This document shows positions 41,419 to 51,373 of a stretch of DNA of 64,000 bases, in pieces. Each line of letters opens with the position of its first letter. The first letter of the stretch is position 1. Both the position numbers and the translations under genes were made by a program. The notes under the pieces were generated by a model. It had not been told where the DNA came from. It made no database searches and worked only from the letters and a program-made list of their open reading frames with translations. The stretch comes from Effrenium voratum (lineage: Eukaryota; Sar; Dinophyceae; Suessiales; Symbiodiniaceae). Where the stretch lies: the NCBI GenBank assembly GCA_963377175.1, contig CAUJNA010000855.1:62001-126000 (forward strand), written 5' to 3'.

Positions 41419-42375
41419 GTGGATTGCCAGGGTTGCAGCCAATGCATGTTAAACATGCGGTCTCCGCAGTTGACTCAAGGTTCTAATCCTGGCCACCCTC
41501 CATTTCCGCTAACTAGCATGGCTCTGGTTGCAGAAGCTGACGCATGCCTTGACTCCATCGAAGATATCGAGGAACTCACCCCGCGCCAATGGCCCCAGTG
41601 CCACCGCGCAGACGCTTCGCCTTCCCGCATCCTGCAAGAAGGCTTCGCACAGCTGCTTGACAAGTGGATGCGCCACCCAGAGCATCGAATTCGACTCAAA
41701 TGCATCAATCGCATGGGGCATCTTTGCAACTTCTTGCTTGACATCCTCTGCATTTTGGGGGTGCGCGGCATGACTTTTTGCATAGCACGCTTGCATTCCC
41801 TGTCAACTTTCTTCGTCGACTACCTTCGCATCGACCCGCATTTGGACATGGACCGCATGCTTCAGAACCGCAAAGGCATTTCGGCGGGCTATCGCATGGC
41901 CGGCAAGTACCTGGCCATTATCCAGCCTTTCTCCGCACTGTTGTCAAATGTCAAATTTCGCTCTAGGCACAGCATGCATACAAACATGCAACCGTGCTTA
42001 GAATTGCTTCGCGAGTGGGAGGCATGCCTGATGATGGAGGACATAGCTCTCACCATCCGCTCCAGCATCGCGTTGCTGGAGAGCATCAACTCCTATGTCC
42101 ACATGCTTCCAATGCCCCGCAGTGCGCATTTCTTGCAGTGGTCAGACAGGCATCACGAGTTGGCAGAGCTGGCCGACGAGTGGACTCAGTGCATGCCCAG
42201 CCCCTCGCAACCAGAGCCCAGCTCAGTTTCAGCCTTTCCGCCAGGCCTGCCTCAACCCGCCTCGCAACGCCATGCACCTTACTGCATCAGGTTCCAAGCC
42301 GATAATTTTTACGATAAAGCATGCAAGGCAACCCACGTGTGCAGCGTGCCAGATTGCACGGGAAATCAGGATTAA
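41419..42375 (+). CDS. Hypothetical protein, 318 aa, probably of a YR element
   Basis: An open frame with a regular protein-like composition from about residue 33 (MALVAEADACLDSIEDIEEL at 41518). A mainly helical middle part follows (FLLDILCILGVRGMTF and LLREWEACLMMEDIAL), then a Ser/Pro-rich C-terminus with a Cys pair (CSVPDC). The nearest ATG to the protein-like part is at 41518. It lies 260 bp upstream of the recombinase gene in the same orientation and with the same base habits, so it may belong to the same element. No function is assigned. Confidence 0.4.
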   Translation: MDCQGCSQCMLNMRSPQLTQGSNPGHPPFPLTSMALVAEADACLDSIEDIEELTPRQWPQCHRADASPSRILQEGFAQLLDKWMRHPEHRIRLKCINRMGHLCNFLLDILCILGVRGMTFCIARLHSLSTFFVDYLRIDPHLDMDRMLQNRKGISAGYRMAGKYLAIIQPFSALLSNVKFRSRHSMHTNMQPCLELLREWEACLMMEDIALTIRSSIALLESINSYVHMLPMPRSAHFLQWSDRHHELAELADEWTQCMPSPSQPEPSSVSAFPPGLPQPASQRHAPYCIRFQADNFYDKACKATHVCSVPDCTGNQD

Positions 42376-42638
42376 AAGTATGCGCCGCGAACTTGTGCAG
42401 CCTGTTTTTCCAATTTTCACACTGCATGCCTTGAAGACACGCACCCAAGGCGTGGACACTCCGCGGCATGCAGACGTCGACCTCCTCACGTGAGCCCTGT
42501 TACGCTGATAGCATCGCATGTTGCAGCATGTCCTGCTGTCACGGTCGCATGACCCATTTCTTGCCCGTGTCAGCCCTTTTTCTGCCATACAGCAACAGTG
42601 CCCGCTTTTTACGCCTGCCTCGTCCAGCATCCTTCGCC

Positions 42639-44872
42639 ATGGACTTGCAGCGCATGGTGGCGGAGAACCAGAACAATCCCGCATTCTTGCAGGAAATCAT
42701 CCGCATGCTTACGCAGCAGCAGTCCGATGCAGGGTCAATGCAGCCAGAGGACGCATCCAACGCACCGGGTCCATCCAACACCGACCTCCTCGATTTTTCG
42801 GACCCGCATGTTGCGCCGGCCCCCGAGCATGCATCCGCAACAGCGAAGCCCAAGTGCAAGGCAAAGCCAGCAAGCTTGCTCCGCCCAGACCCACCGGAGC
42901 TCCCCGAAGACTGCCTCCCAACGCATGCATCGGAGGTGAAGGAGTCCGTGCCGCTGGAGCCGGCTCCAGAAGAAATCAGCATGCCCGAGCCCCAAAGCTC
43001 AGCCTGCACCAATCCTCGCCCGTGGAGGCCTGCCAGTGACGCAGCCGTCACCTCTTTTCCCATGGTTTGCAGAGCATTGCCACCCGTTGCCACGACCGCC
43101 TTGCAGGCCGCAGCCCCGCAGCATTGGGCAGGCACCCAAACCGCATTCAGCAATCCGGCACGAGCCATCAGCGGCACCCTTCAACCCCGGTCCCTTAGAC
43201 CTCGGGTCAAGGGCCCAGCCAGGACGGGCCATAGCCCCTCGTTTCAGACAGGCCAAACTCGGCCCGCATGCACAGAGCCAAGCCACCCAACGCGAGAAGT
43301 GCATTCAAGACTGGCAGGACCTGCTAGCACAAATTGGATCCTGCTCAATCACCTTTGTGGCCGCAGCTGCATCTCAGGACCCATACGCGGCCTTCGAGGC
43401 GTCGCTCCGTGCATACACACCGTCCACCATTGCCCAGTACTTCAGGTGCATACGCGCCTTTTTGGCATTCATCAAAGCACTTGGCTTCGGCTTGGAAAAC
43501 CTGCTTCTCGTGCACCTGGTGGACCTTTTGCATGCCTGCGAAAACTCCAAGCTGGAAGACCGCAGCAGCGTACGCATAGCACCTCGACCCATGCTAAAAG
43601 CGCTTTCTTGGCTTGCTCGCATAGGTCAAATTGAATCGTTAGCCATTCTTCTCTCCAACCCTCTCGCAAAAGCCTTCGCTTCCCCTCAGCAGCCTCAGGA
43701 AAGAAAGGAGGCTCTGCCTCTGCCCCTGGCAATTCTGGCATCCTGGGAGCGTAAAGTTTGTGCAGCCGACTGCACGCATAACCTGCGCATCACACTGGGC
43801 GCATTTCTTTTGGCGGCCCACACCAGCATGCGGTTCGGGGACATGCAGCGCATCAAAATTAAAGATGTCAGTCTTACTCAGCATGCTCTGCGAGGATCAT
43901 GCTGGGCAACAAAGACTACAAAACTAGGACAGCCTTGGGCATGCACTCTGTTCGGCCTCACAGGACGCAGTGCACAATCCTCTTGGGCATTAAGATGGCT
44001 CGAAAGCCTTGGCGTAGCGGTCGCTCAAAGTGTTTCAGAACCTTTCAGTTTGCCCGAGCCAGATTTCATCATGCCCGTGTTCGCATGCCTTGACGAAAAA
44101 ACTCACCCAAAATTTTCGGGCCCGCTTCCATACACGCAGGCCTTGTCGTTGCTGCGCTGGGCAGTACAAGTCCCTTGGGAGCCTCGCACTTCAGCATGCC
44201 TCAACTCAGACGAGGCGCATGCATACACGCTGCACAGCCTAAAAGTGGCACTCTTGAGCGCTTCGGCCCAACTCCGCTTGCCAGAGGAGTCCAGACGTCA
44301 GCAAGGGCATCACCGTATCAATTCGGTGCAACTGTACAGCCGCGACGACACAATCGAAAGCCTCTGGGTGCAAGCGCAGATAGCAGCCGCACTCATCCGA
44401 GGCTGGCGACCCACTCGCCCGCAATCCAGGGGAGGTCAGCATCCAGTCTTCGAGCCGCTTTTCCGCGTTGATGCACAGCCCATCCCAGAGAGCATAAATT
44501 TACTGGACCTTCCCGCACCGCTACGCATGTTTACCTACATCAGGGAACAGCAAATTCAACCTTGCATAGCGGACCCCGAGGCATGGGCAGTGCAGGACAT
44601 TCAATCGTCAGCCAGCTCCAGCTCACACGAATCAGGAGAAGAGTGCCCAGATGAAGCACCTCCTCCACGATCATCGTCGGCTCTGCTTGGTTCAACTCAC
44701 TACCGGGGCAGCAGTGCATGCAGTATACAGCTCCCCGGAGCACCTGCAATCCGCCTTTTGTACAGCATGCGGCCTGGGGATCCAGGTACCAGTGCATCGC
44801 ATTGACTACTTAGGCCAAGAGCACTTATGCAAGCATAACGCGTGCCAGCACGCATTCTCGCTCATGCCGTAG
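42639..44872 (+). pseudogene. Tyrosine recombinase of a DIRS-like element (YR2)
   Basis: Read in three frames. 42639-about 43035 starts MDLQRMVAENQNNPAF and is Pro/Glu-rich. About 43036-44680 holds the recombinase. About 44680-44872 holds a C-terminal Cys/His module (FCTACGLGIQ ... HLCKHNACQHAF). In the 43036 frame, an N-terminal SAM-like DNA-binding part (AYTPSTIAQYFRCIRAFLAF, about 118-137) precedes the catalytic core: Arg266 in TSMRFGD, His400-Lys403 in HSLK, His425-His426 in GHH, and Tyr434 in YSRDD. All catalytic residues are kept, so the enzyme was functional before the two frameshifts. It lies upstream of a gag-like gene, the reverse of the usual DIRS order, so it probably ends one element while 45.1 kb begins another. 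Confidence 0.75.
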
Positions 44873-45115
44873 CACAAAAAGGTTTCACTTGCAGGTGACC
44901 GCCATGAGTGTTGGGCGAGTGTGCAGACCCGCCCCCAGGCCGGAACGTCCACAACGCGATCTTTGTCGCGACCAGCAGGCCCGCACCCCAGCTCAGTGCA
45001 GGCATTTCCGCCGGTTTTTTGCACACTTGACACATCTTTTCTTGTTGCATGCTGCCACCAGCTATTTTCTAGCTGACTAACAGTATCCCAAACCAATCCT
45101 CCGCCTTGGCCCAGC

Positions 45116-46355
45116 ATGGCGGACACAGAGGAACAAGTAACATCGGCCGAAGCCATGCGCAATTTGCTGTCAAGCGCTCGGGTGCCAGACGTGCTGGTCG
45201 AGCATGTCCTTGGCCTGGGTTTTGAGGACATTGCAGATTTCGCTTACGCTTACGCCGATGCATCCGATCTCAGCAAGCTGTTGGACGGCGTGCCTGCTGA
45301 GACGTGGACCGCGATGGGAGTCACGGATCCAGAGCACTCGATACCTGCGGCACGCATTAGGAGAGCCTTTGTCATGGCCAAGGCATCCGCCTCGCAGGAA
45401 TCCTTGGCCCTGACGCCAACAGCATCCGGGCCGCATACAGGACAGGTTTTGCCCGGTCCGCAGACATCACCCGCAATTGCATGGGCAGAACATCTGCCCC
45501 CTAAGCTGAGCCCAGAAGTCGTGCAGGACTTAGTAGACAAGTTCCAAAAGAACTACCCAGGCGAGCTGTTAGGTCCAGACAGCATGCCTAGCATCCGCCT
45601 TTTAAGCATGGTCTATGACATGACCAAATCCAAGCATTTCAAATGGATCCCGTGGCAGTTGAGACTCAGTGCACGCCAACACCAAGAAGCCATGGAAGCC
45701 GTTCACATAAAGTAGCACGCACCGAAGCACAGCTACTGACGCATGCATTCTTCGACGAAACCCCAGAGGTCAGTGTGGAGGGCAGAGCACTCACAGCTAG
45801 CTGGCATCGCACTCAACAAGTGTTCCGCAATGCATTGGCCCTGTGCCAAGCCGTGCACCTACTGAACGCCAAAGCATTGGATCAGCAAATTGCCAGCATG
45901 TGCAGCCAGACCCCGCACTGTCCCTGCGCACAGTCACGACCTCAGAACTGCATCAATCGCCAGATTTGGGGCTCGTAGACCTTCTGCATCGCAAATGGTC
46001 CATGGACGATGCCTTCCACAAACTCACGCATGGCCGCATGGAGAAGATCCATTCGCTCCTCATGCTGCGACCTAAAATCTCCAAAGCCATGCCTGCACTA
46101 CCTCCTGCTAAACGGGCCCAACTGACTCCCAGGCAGCCCAAACGGCCCAAAAATCCGAGCCGCCGCACAAGAAAGGCAAAGGCAAGAAAAAGGAAAGTCC
46201 AAAAACGCCTGGGCTCCCGCACAATGGAGCCTATTTGCCGCAGATTCCAAACGGGGCAGTGCAAATCAGACAACTGCCAGTTTGCACATGTGTGCGCGAT
46301 AAAAGGGTGCCAGCAGACGCATCCGGCATCCCAGCACGCATCAAACCACACATGA
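45116..46355 (+). pseudogene. gag-like gene of a DIRS-like element with CCCH fingers
   Basis: Three frames in order: 45116-45715 (MADTEEQVTSAEAMRNLL ..., mostly helical), then the 45643 frame to about 45950, then 45843-46355. The last has a strongly basic stretch (KNPSRRTRKAKARKRK), then CRRFQTGQCKSDNCQFAHVC and CQQTHPASQH, a CCCH-type zinc finger with a second Cys/His cluster. This layout (helical domain, basic run, terminal CCCH finger) is the style of the first ORF in dinoflagellate DIRS-like elements and suggests RNA packaging. Two frame changes make it a relic. Confidence 0.6.
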
Positions 46356-46449
46356 AACAGTCCGACGGAAGTCCCGGTAACTTTCCCGGACGGTGCAGTA
46401 CCGCCGGCCATCCAATGTCCCCAATCCCGCATGCCAACCCACACCTGCA

Positions 46450-47460
46450 GACGCCAGAGCCTCGCACACGCCCAGGGGAGGACTATTGCTGGACGTTTTC
46501 GCAGGAGGGTGCGCCAATTTCCGCGGCAGCAGACCAGGGCCTGGCGCGCTTCGAAGCCTTTCCTCAGCACAACATTCTGGATGACGCATGGATCGAACTG
46601 CTTACGCATATGCTGGTCGGGCAGGTTGGTTTGCTAACCCTAGCACCGCCGTGCAAGGAATACTCCCGGCTCAAGCTTAGGCCGGGCGGGCCCAAAGCGT
46701 TACGCACACCTTCATGTAGGTGTGCCCAATTTGTCACTGTGGGCTCCGGCAACGCAGCATTCCGTGCCATGAGATGCCGTGCCCATCCGAGCTTGCGCCC
46801 GAAGGACAACCGTACCGCCTATCACTTTTGCATGCCCTAGCGACGACATCCAATGATCCCGACCTCAAAACTAGTGCCGCTGCTGGCAGAAGCGTGCCAA
46901 CAGGGGCGGTATCGGAGTTGCCGCGCAGCATGCAGTGGCCGCCAAAACCCAGGCAGACCTGCCCAGTGAACAGCTCCCAAGTGCGCAATTCCCGAACGCA
47001 TCAGCCTGCCAATGGCTTCAGACGTACGCTTAGCCTTCCTCCCCGAGGACACGCACTCGTCCTTTGTGGGGGCAAGCTTTGATTTCAAAGCAGCGCATAA
47101 GCAGATCCAGGTCCCCAGTGAACATGGCCTGCTTTTGTTTCGGGTTGCCAATGTCCTGTACCATTATAGAGTGGCCGCTTTGGAGCACGCTTCTCTGCAT
47201 ACTGGTGGCAGCGCACCGGAGCATTCCTCCTGAGACTACTGCACGGCATTTTGGGACTGCACCCGCATCTCGCATGGTTGTTCGTGATGACCTTTTAGCC
47301 GCACTGCATCGCAATGACGCAGACTCGCAGCTGGCCCTCATGGTCATGTTTTTTGCAGCCATATCGGCCCCGATCTCCTGGAAGAAAGTTCAATTTCAGG
47401 ACAACCTACGTGGTGTGGGCCCAATGAGAAGTCCTGGACTCTAGGAGTTTGCGCTTGACC
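46450..47460 (+). pseudogene. Methyltransferase-like domain and RT of a DIRS-like element
   Basis: Directly after the gag-like gene. One frame gives LLLDVFAGGCANF (46479), the glycine-rich motif of a methyltransferase. A frame change leads to FEAFPQHNILDDAW and APPCKEYSRLKLRPGG (about 46640-46690), a PPC motif reminiscent of the catalytic loop of cytosine methyltransferases. From 47012 the RT begins: FVGASFDFKAAHKQI (motif A), then YHYRVA, and after another shift LFVDD-LLA at about 47276-47300 (motif C, broken by one base). The remaining RT is short and degraded. Family style matches DIRS-like elements; a functional methyltransferase is not claimed. Confidence 0.5.
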
Positions 47461-48387
47461 TTTCCTGCTTTGAGCAGCTCGTGCAACTGTCCTTTCAATT
47501 TGATGGTTTTTTCCGGCGTGAGTTCGATGGTCTCGTGCAGGAAATTAATGCATGGCATTTTTATGCCGCTAGGCTCCAAAGTCCTAGAGTTTCAAGGGGC
47601 ATGTTCGCACGCCAGCCGACCTGCCTCGCGTTGTGCCTAGCCACAAGTCCGCTTGGGTGCGCATAGCGGACGCTCCGCAGAGCACACTCGCCTGTCCAAG
47701 ATGAGCAAACACAGCGTAGAATGGCTGCTGCAATGCTTCCAGCTCACCTCGCATGCCCGCTGAGAAGCAAACCAATGCTGGCTTGCAAAGCCGCCGCGGA
47801 TGCATGCGCCGAGGGCAGTATAGCAGGCATAGGAGGTGGTTCATCTCTCTCTGTTATTTGTGAAATCTAAAACCGCTCACAGCGCATCTTCAGAGGTTAT
47901 ATTTCAGCAAATGTGGATTCTGCAAAAATTTGTTGGTTTTGCGCGGTGCGGCCACAGCCCTTCTGCTTGCACTTCTGCAAGGGTTTTCCGCCTGCTTCAA
48001 TATGCAGGCAAAACGGGTCCTAGTCGCATTCTGTGCGTCTCGGAAGTTTAAGTTGCCCGGGCTTAAAGTGCTGTTTCTGGCTTGTAAGTGCGTTTCTGTT
48101 GCGGAGCTTTGTGGCTCGAAAAGCATGATAAATGCTTTCTAAGCGCAACTCAGAGCAGAAGGGTGGTTTTCTTGGCCTCATTTGCTGCATGTGAGCCTTG
48201 GGTTGCGTCTCCGTCAATCCTCCGGCAACAGGATTGCTGTGCTGGGTTAGGGCAGCCGCAGATAGGCCACGTATCCGCCTGTGTGGCTGCGATTTTCAAG
48301 CCTTTGCGCGAGATTCAGGGCCGCTCGTGGGGCGTCCGCAGCGCGAGAATGTGGAGCTGGGCCGCAGTTTGCCTGCAGTCGGGCATC
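47461..48387. other. No recognisable gene
   Basis: Frames are short and overlapping, with no motif seen. Base composition shifts from the GCATGC-rich style to a more T-rich one after about 47.83 kb. It includes the left flank of the viral block. Confidence 0.45.
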
Positions 48388-48701
48388 GTCGCAATTCTAG
48401 TCGTTATTCTAGTCGGTATTCTAATCGTTTTGTAGTCGTTATTCTAGTCGTTATTCTAGTCGTTATTCTAGTCGTTATTCTAATCGTTTTGTAGTCGTTA
48501 TTCTAGTCGTGAATTCGGAAGCCTCAAGCGTTTCCTAGTCGGTAGTCCAAAAAAATATTGAGAGATAAGAAAGGCATTTTCCTTTCAAGCCAGAGCCAGT
48601 TCATGAATAATTGTGTTTTACGTGGTTTCGTGGAATTACGACTAGAATAACGACTAGAATAATTAGAATAACGACTAGATGACGACTAGATAACGATTAA
48701 A
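48388..48701. repeat. Foldback array: 12-bp unit in opposite orientations
   Basis: At 48388-48510 the unit GTTATTCTAGTC is repeated about eight times with variants. At 48632-48701 the reverse complement GACTAGAATAAC is repeated about five times. The inner ends also match (ATTCTAGTCGTGAATTC against GGAATTACGACTAGAAT), so the two arms could pair across a spacer of about 120 bases. It lies about 280 bp before the first viral frame. Confidence 0.85.
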
Positions 48702-49064
48702 GTCAGAACCACGCGCCGAGCACAGTTGGCGCCCGTGCGTTGGCGAGTCTTGAGGCGCTGTGGCAGGCGAGGGTGGTTGACAAGTCTAGTCTTGAGCCCC
48801 AATTTCAATGTCAGGCGAGTGTAAAAGTCTCAGGCGAGTGTAAAAGTTGCCTTGTTCCATGCAATGAAAGTCTGGAGGGGGGGGCGGTGGCGCGTGTTCC
48901 AACACGCGCGTGGCAATTTCTAGTGAAGGGAGAACGTTCAATGACAACCTCTCTTTGCCCGGGCCAAGTTTTGGGTCTAAATGCAAAAACGTCGCCGCTG
49001 CAGCAGGGGCCTCCACGGTACTTCAGCTGCCGGCTTCCGGAACTTGCGTAACGCAAAAGGACGA

Positions 49065-49883
49065 ATGGGGAAGATCAAGCTTTTCCCCACGCCTGAGTAC
49101 ACCAGCAAGCAAGCCTCGGACCCCGTGGTGCCCCTGGTGCCATGCACGGGCATCTTCCTTGGGCCCAGCAAGTCGGGCAAAACTGTGGCGCTCATCAGTC
49201 TCATCCTGGAGCAGTACAAGGGCGTGTTTGAGCGGATCTACGTTTTCAGCCCAAGCGTCAACATCGATGATGGCTGGATCCCCGTCAAGAAGTACATCGA
49301 GCAGGACCTGGGGGTGAACACGGAGCGTGAGCAGGCTTACTGGGACGAGTGGGATGAGTCCGCCTTGCGGCGCATCATCCAGCAGCAGCGCAAGATCACG
49401 GAAGCGTCCAAGAAGTTGGAAATGAAGAAACTGTACCAGGTGCTTGTAGTCATCGACGACTTTGCTGACACGCCGCAACTCCACAAGCCGCATGGCGCCC
49501 TTGACACGCTCTTCATCCGAGGCCGTCACATGCAGATCAGCACCTGGGTGAGCTCGCAGAAGCTGAGGCTCATCAGCGCAGCCGTGCGGGTCAACATGCA
49601 ATTCCTCTGCTGCTGGAGGCTGCGCAACCAGCACGAGCTGGACGCCGTCATCGAGGAGCTGAGCGCCCTGCTGCCGAAGGAGCAGCTGTACCGGCTGTAT
49701 GAGCAGGCGACCCGAGAACCTTACAGCTTCCTCTTCGTGTACTACCTGAAGCCGAAGAACGAAATGTTCTACAAGCGCTTCGAAGAGCGTTTCGCGCTTG
49801 AAAAAGACGCCGATGGGAGCGGCGCTCAGCTTCCTGGGCCAGAAGCTGTTCGCCAGCTCCACGCTGATCAACGCGAAGTGTGA
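49065..49883 (+). CDS. A32-type DNA-packaging ATPase (FtsK/HerA superfamily)
   Basis: A 272-residue protein from Met at 49065; the frame is open from 48981, but the first 28 residues are Arg-rich and unlike the family. Walker A is GPSKSGKT at residues 33-40, Walker B is VLVVIDDFAD at 126-135, and the later STWVSSQKLRL block fits the sensor region. Related proteins in NCLDVs, virophages and PLVs pump viral DNA into the capsid. The C-terminus (YSFLFVYYLKPKNEMFYKRF) is also typical. It overlaps the upstream-extended frame of the next gene. No TA-rich start motif precedes it, unlike the capsid genes. Confidence 0.85.
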   Translation: MGKIKLFPTPEYTSKQASDPVVPLVPCTGIFLGPSKSGKTVALISLILEQYKGVFERIYVFSPSVNIDDGWIPVKKYIEQDLGVNTEREQAYWDEWDESALRRIIQQQRKITEASKKLEMKKLYQVLVVIDDFADTPQLHKPHGALDTLFIRGRHMQISTWVSSQKLRLISAAVRVNMQFLCCWRLRNQHELDAVIEELSALLPKEQLYRLYEQATREPYSFLFVYYLKPKNEMFYKRFEERFALEKDADGSGAQLPGPEAVRQLHADQREV

Positions 49884-49962
49884 GAACATCTCCTGCTGCA
49901 CTTCCGTCTCAGCCGTCCAGCCGCCCGTCGTCCGCCGGATGGGTGGTTTCCTAAAGAAAAGG

Positions 49963-50718
49963 ATGACAACGATCTACGTGGACAGCCGCAAGAGGGTGGC
50001 CGGCTCGGACAGTGACTTTGAGGTCGACCTGGGAGAGTCGCTGCACCTGCAGAGCGACGCCCGGCTCGCCGTCTACAAAATCCGCCTGGCCGACAGCTTT
50101 TTGTCCACGGACCGGGGCCGCTACCTCTACTGGGTTGACGCCGCGCTGGGCACGCTGAACTGGGCGTTGTTGCCCGAAGGCGCGTACACGGGCGCCCGGC
50201 TGGCCGCCTGGATCAGCTCCAACTTTGCCACCGCCACCTATAGCGAGACCACGAACAGCCTGAGCGTAGCCTACGACGGCAACCGGCTCATCCTGAACGA
50301 CCTGGAGCTGCGCCAGCAATTTCCTGACGCGGCGGACTACCCCGCCGCGCCGCCCGCTTCTCCCACCAAGCCCTTCAGCGTGGACCACATGCTGGGCCCG
50401 AGCTTCGTCTCCGGCGGGCAGCAGGTGTTTGAGTTCGTCCGCATGATGGCGCACAACGAGGTCTACCTGCGCTGCGCCCAGCTGGCCAACGCCAGCAGAG
50501 TGCTGGGCAACCTGGGCGACGACATCCTCTCCAAGATCACGTTGAAGAGTGGCGTGGGCACCATTGTGGAGACGGGCTCCGACGACGGGCACTTCATGGC
50601 CCTCAGGGGCCCGGTTACCCTGAGGCACATGCGCTTCCGGCTGACCGACCTGGACGGCAACGTTGTCCGGCTTCGCGGGTCGTCTTTGTCGTTCGTGTTA
50701 TATCTTGACCACGTATAA
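49963..50718 (+). CDS. Minor capsid (penton) protein
   Basis: 251 residues from Met at 49963, which follows the motif CTAAAGAAAAGG and opens with TTIYVDSRKRVAGSDSDFEVDL-type sequence, the conserved start of PLV and virophage pentons. Met codons at 49798 and 49939 are also in frame, but would overlap the ATPase and add unconserved residues. The C-terminal segment (RHMRFRLTDLDGNVVRLRG, then SFVLYLDHV) is the signature end of the same family, a single jelly-roll that forms the pentameric vertices. A 3-base gap separates it from the next gene. Confidence 0.8.
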   Translation: MTTIYVDSRKRVAGSDSDFEVDLGESLHLQSDARLAVYKIRLADSFLSTDRGRYLYWVDAALGTLNWALLPEGAYTGARLAAWISSNFATATYSETTNSLSVAYDGNRLILNDLELRQQFPDAADYPAAPPASPTKPFSVDHMLGPSFVSGGQQVFEFVRMMAHNEVYLRCAQLANASRVLGNLGDDILSKITLKSGVGTIVETGSDDGHFMALRGPVTLRHMRFRLTDLDGNVVRLRGSSLSFVLYLDHV

Positions 50719-50721
50719 TAA

Positions 50722-51075
50722 ATGGAGCCGACCGAACAAGAGGCGCCGGAGGCGCAAGAGGCGCAGGACGCTGCGCCGGACGCTGTGCAGGACGCTGCGC
50801 CGGCGGAACCGAAACGGCGGGGCAGGCCCCCTGGGAGCAAGAACAAACCGAAGCAGGACGTGCCTACTGAGCCGGCTGCTCCAAAGCGCAAGCCAAAGCC
50901 GCCTCCACTTGAGACGGCACCAGCAGAGGCGCCGGCTGAGGCACCGGCGGAGGCACCGGCTGAGGCACCACCGGAGGCGCCTCAGCTCACAAGAGAGCAG
51001 CAGCGCGCCCTGCGCATGCTGGAGAGGCAGTCCGCTTATGACCGGCTGACCACAGGCGCAAGCGTACTGGTATAA
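50722..51075 (+). CDS. Basic AT-hook protein with EAPA repeats
   Basis: 117 residues starting MEPTEQEAPEAQ. Residues about 31-44 (KRRGRPPGSKNKPK) contain the AT-hook core GRPPGS, which binds the minor groove of AT-rich DNA. A basic Lys/Pro stretch, then four or five EAPA repeats, and a short helical C-terminus (LTREQQRALRMLERQ) follow. It could condense viral DNA or act as a virion scaffold; neither is shown. It starts directly after TATAATAA. The position between penton and the other small genes suggests late virion expression. Confidence 0.6.
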   Translation: MEPTEQEAPEAQEAQDAAPDAVQDAAPAEPKRRGRPPGSKNKPKQDVPTEPAAPKRKPKPPPLETAPAEAPAEAPAEAPAEAPPEAPQLTREQQRALRMLERQSAYDRLTTGASVLV

Positions 51076-51079
51076 AAGC

Positions 51080-51373
51080 ATGATGTCCATTGAACCCCGC
51101 AACGAGCCGCGGATGCTCCGGTGGTTCCGCAGGACGTACCCCAGTTACAACTTGCAGCCGCTGCTGCTGAAGCGCTACCGAGAACTGGAGGAGGCGCGGG
51201 CCTTCAACAATTGGCTTGGGGAGCGCAGGCAGGCGCAGGAGGGGCAGCGGCACCTGGACGACGTGAGCCGGCTGACGGAGGCCGTGCGCCGCCAGGTACC
51301 CCAGCTGCGCTACGCGCGGGCCGAGCGCCGGGGCGTGGAACGGGCGGGGGCGAAGTTGCGCAACAGTAAATGA
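51080..51373 (+). CDS. Small basic viral protein, unknown function
   Basis: 97 residues, MMSIEPRNEPRMLRWFRR onward, rich in Arg, Glu and Gln with long predicted helices (LLLKRYRELEEARAFNNW and LDDVSRLTEAVRRQV). It is preceded directly by TATAAAAGC and overlaps the start of the next gene by four bases (ATGA), which argues that both are real and translated. No family was recognised. Confidence 0.6.
   Translation: MMSIEPRNEPRMLRWFRRTYPSYNLQPLLLKRYRELEEARAFNNWLGERRQAQEGQRHLDDVSRLTEAVRRQVPQLRYARAERRGVERAGAKLRNSK

Noticed and set aside
49023..49901. Long minus-strand frame opposite the packaging ATPase
   Set aside because: Antisense shadow of a GC-rich gene; no motif, while the plus strand has Walker A and B.
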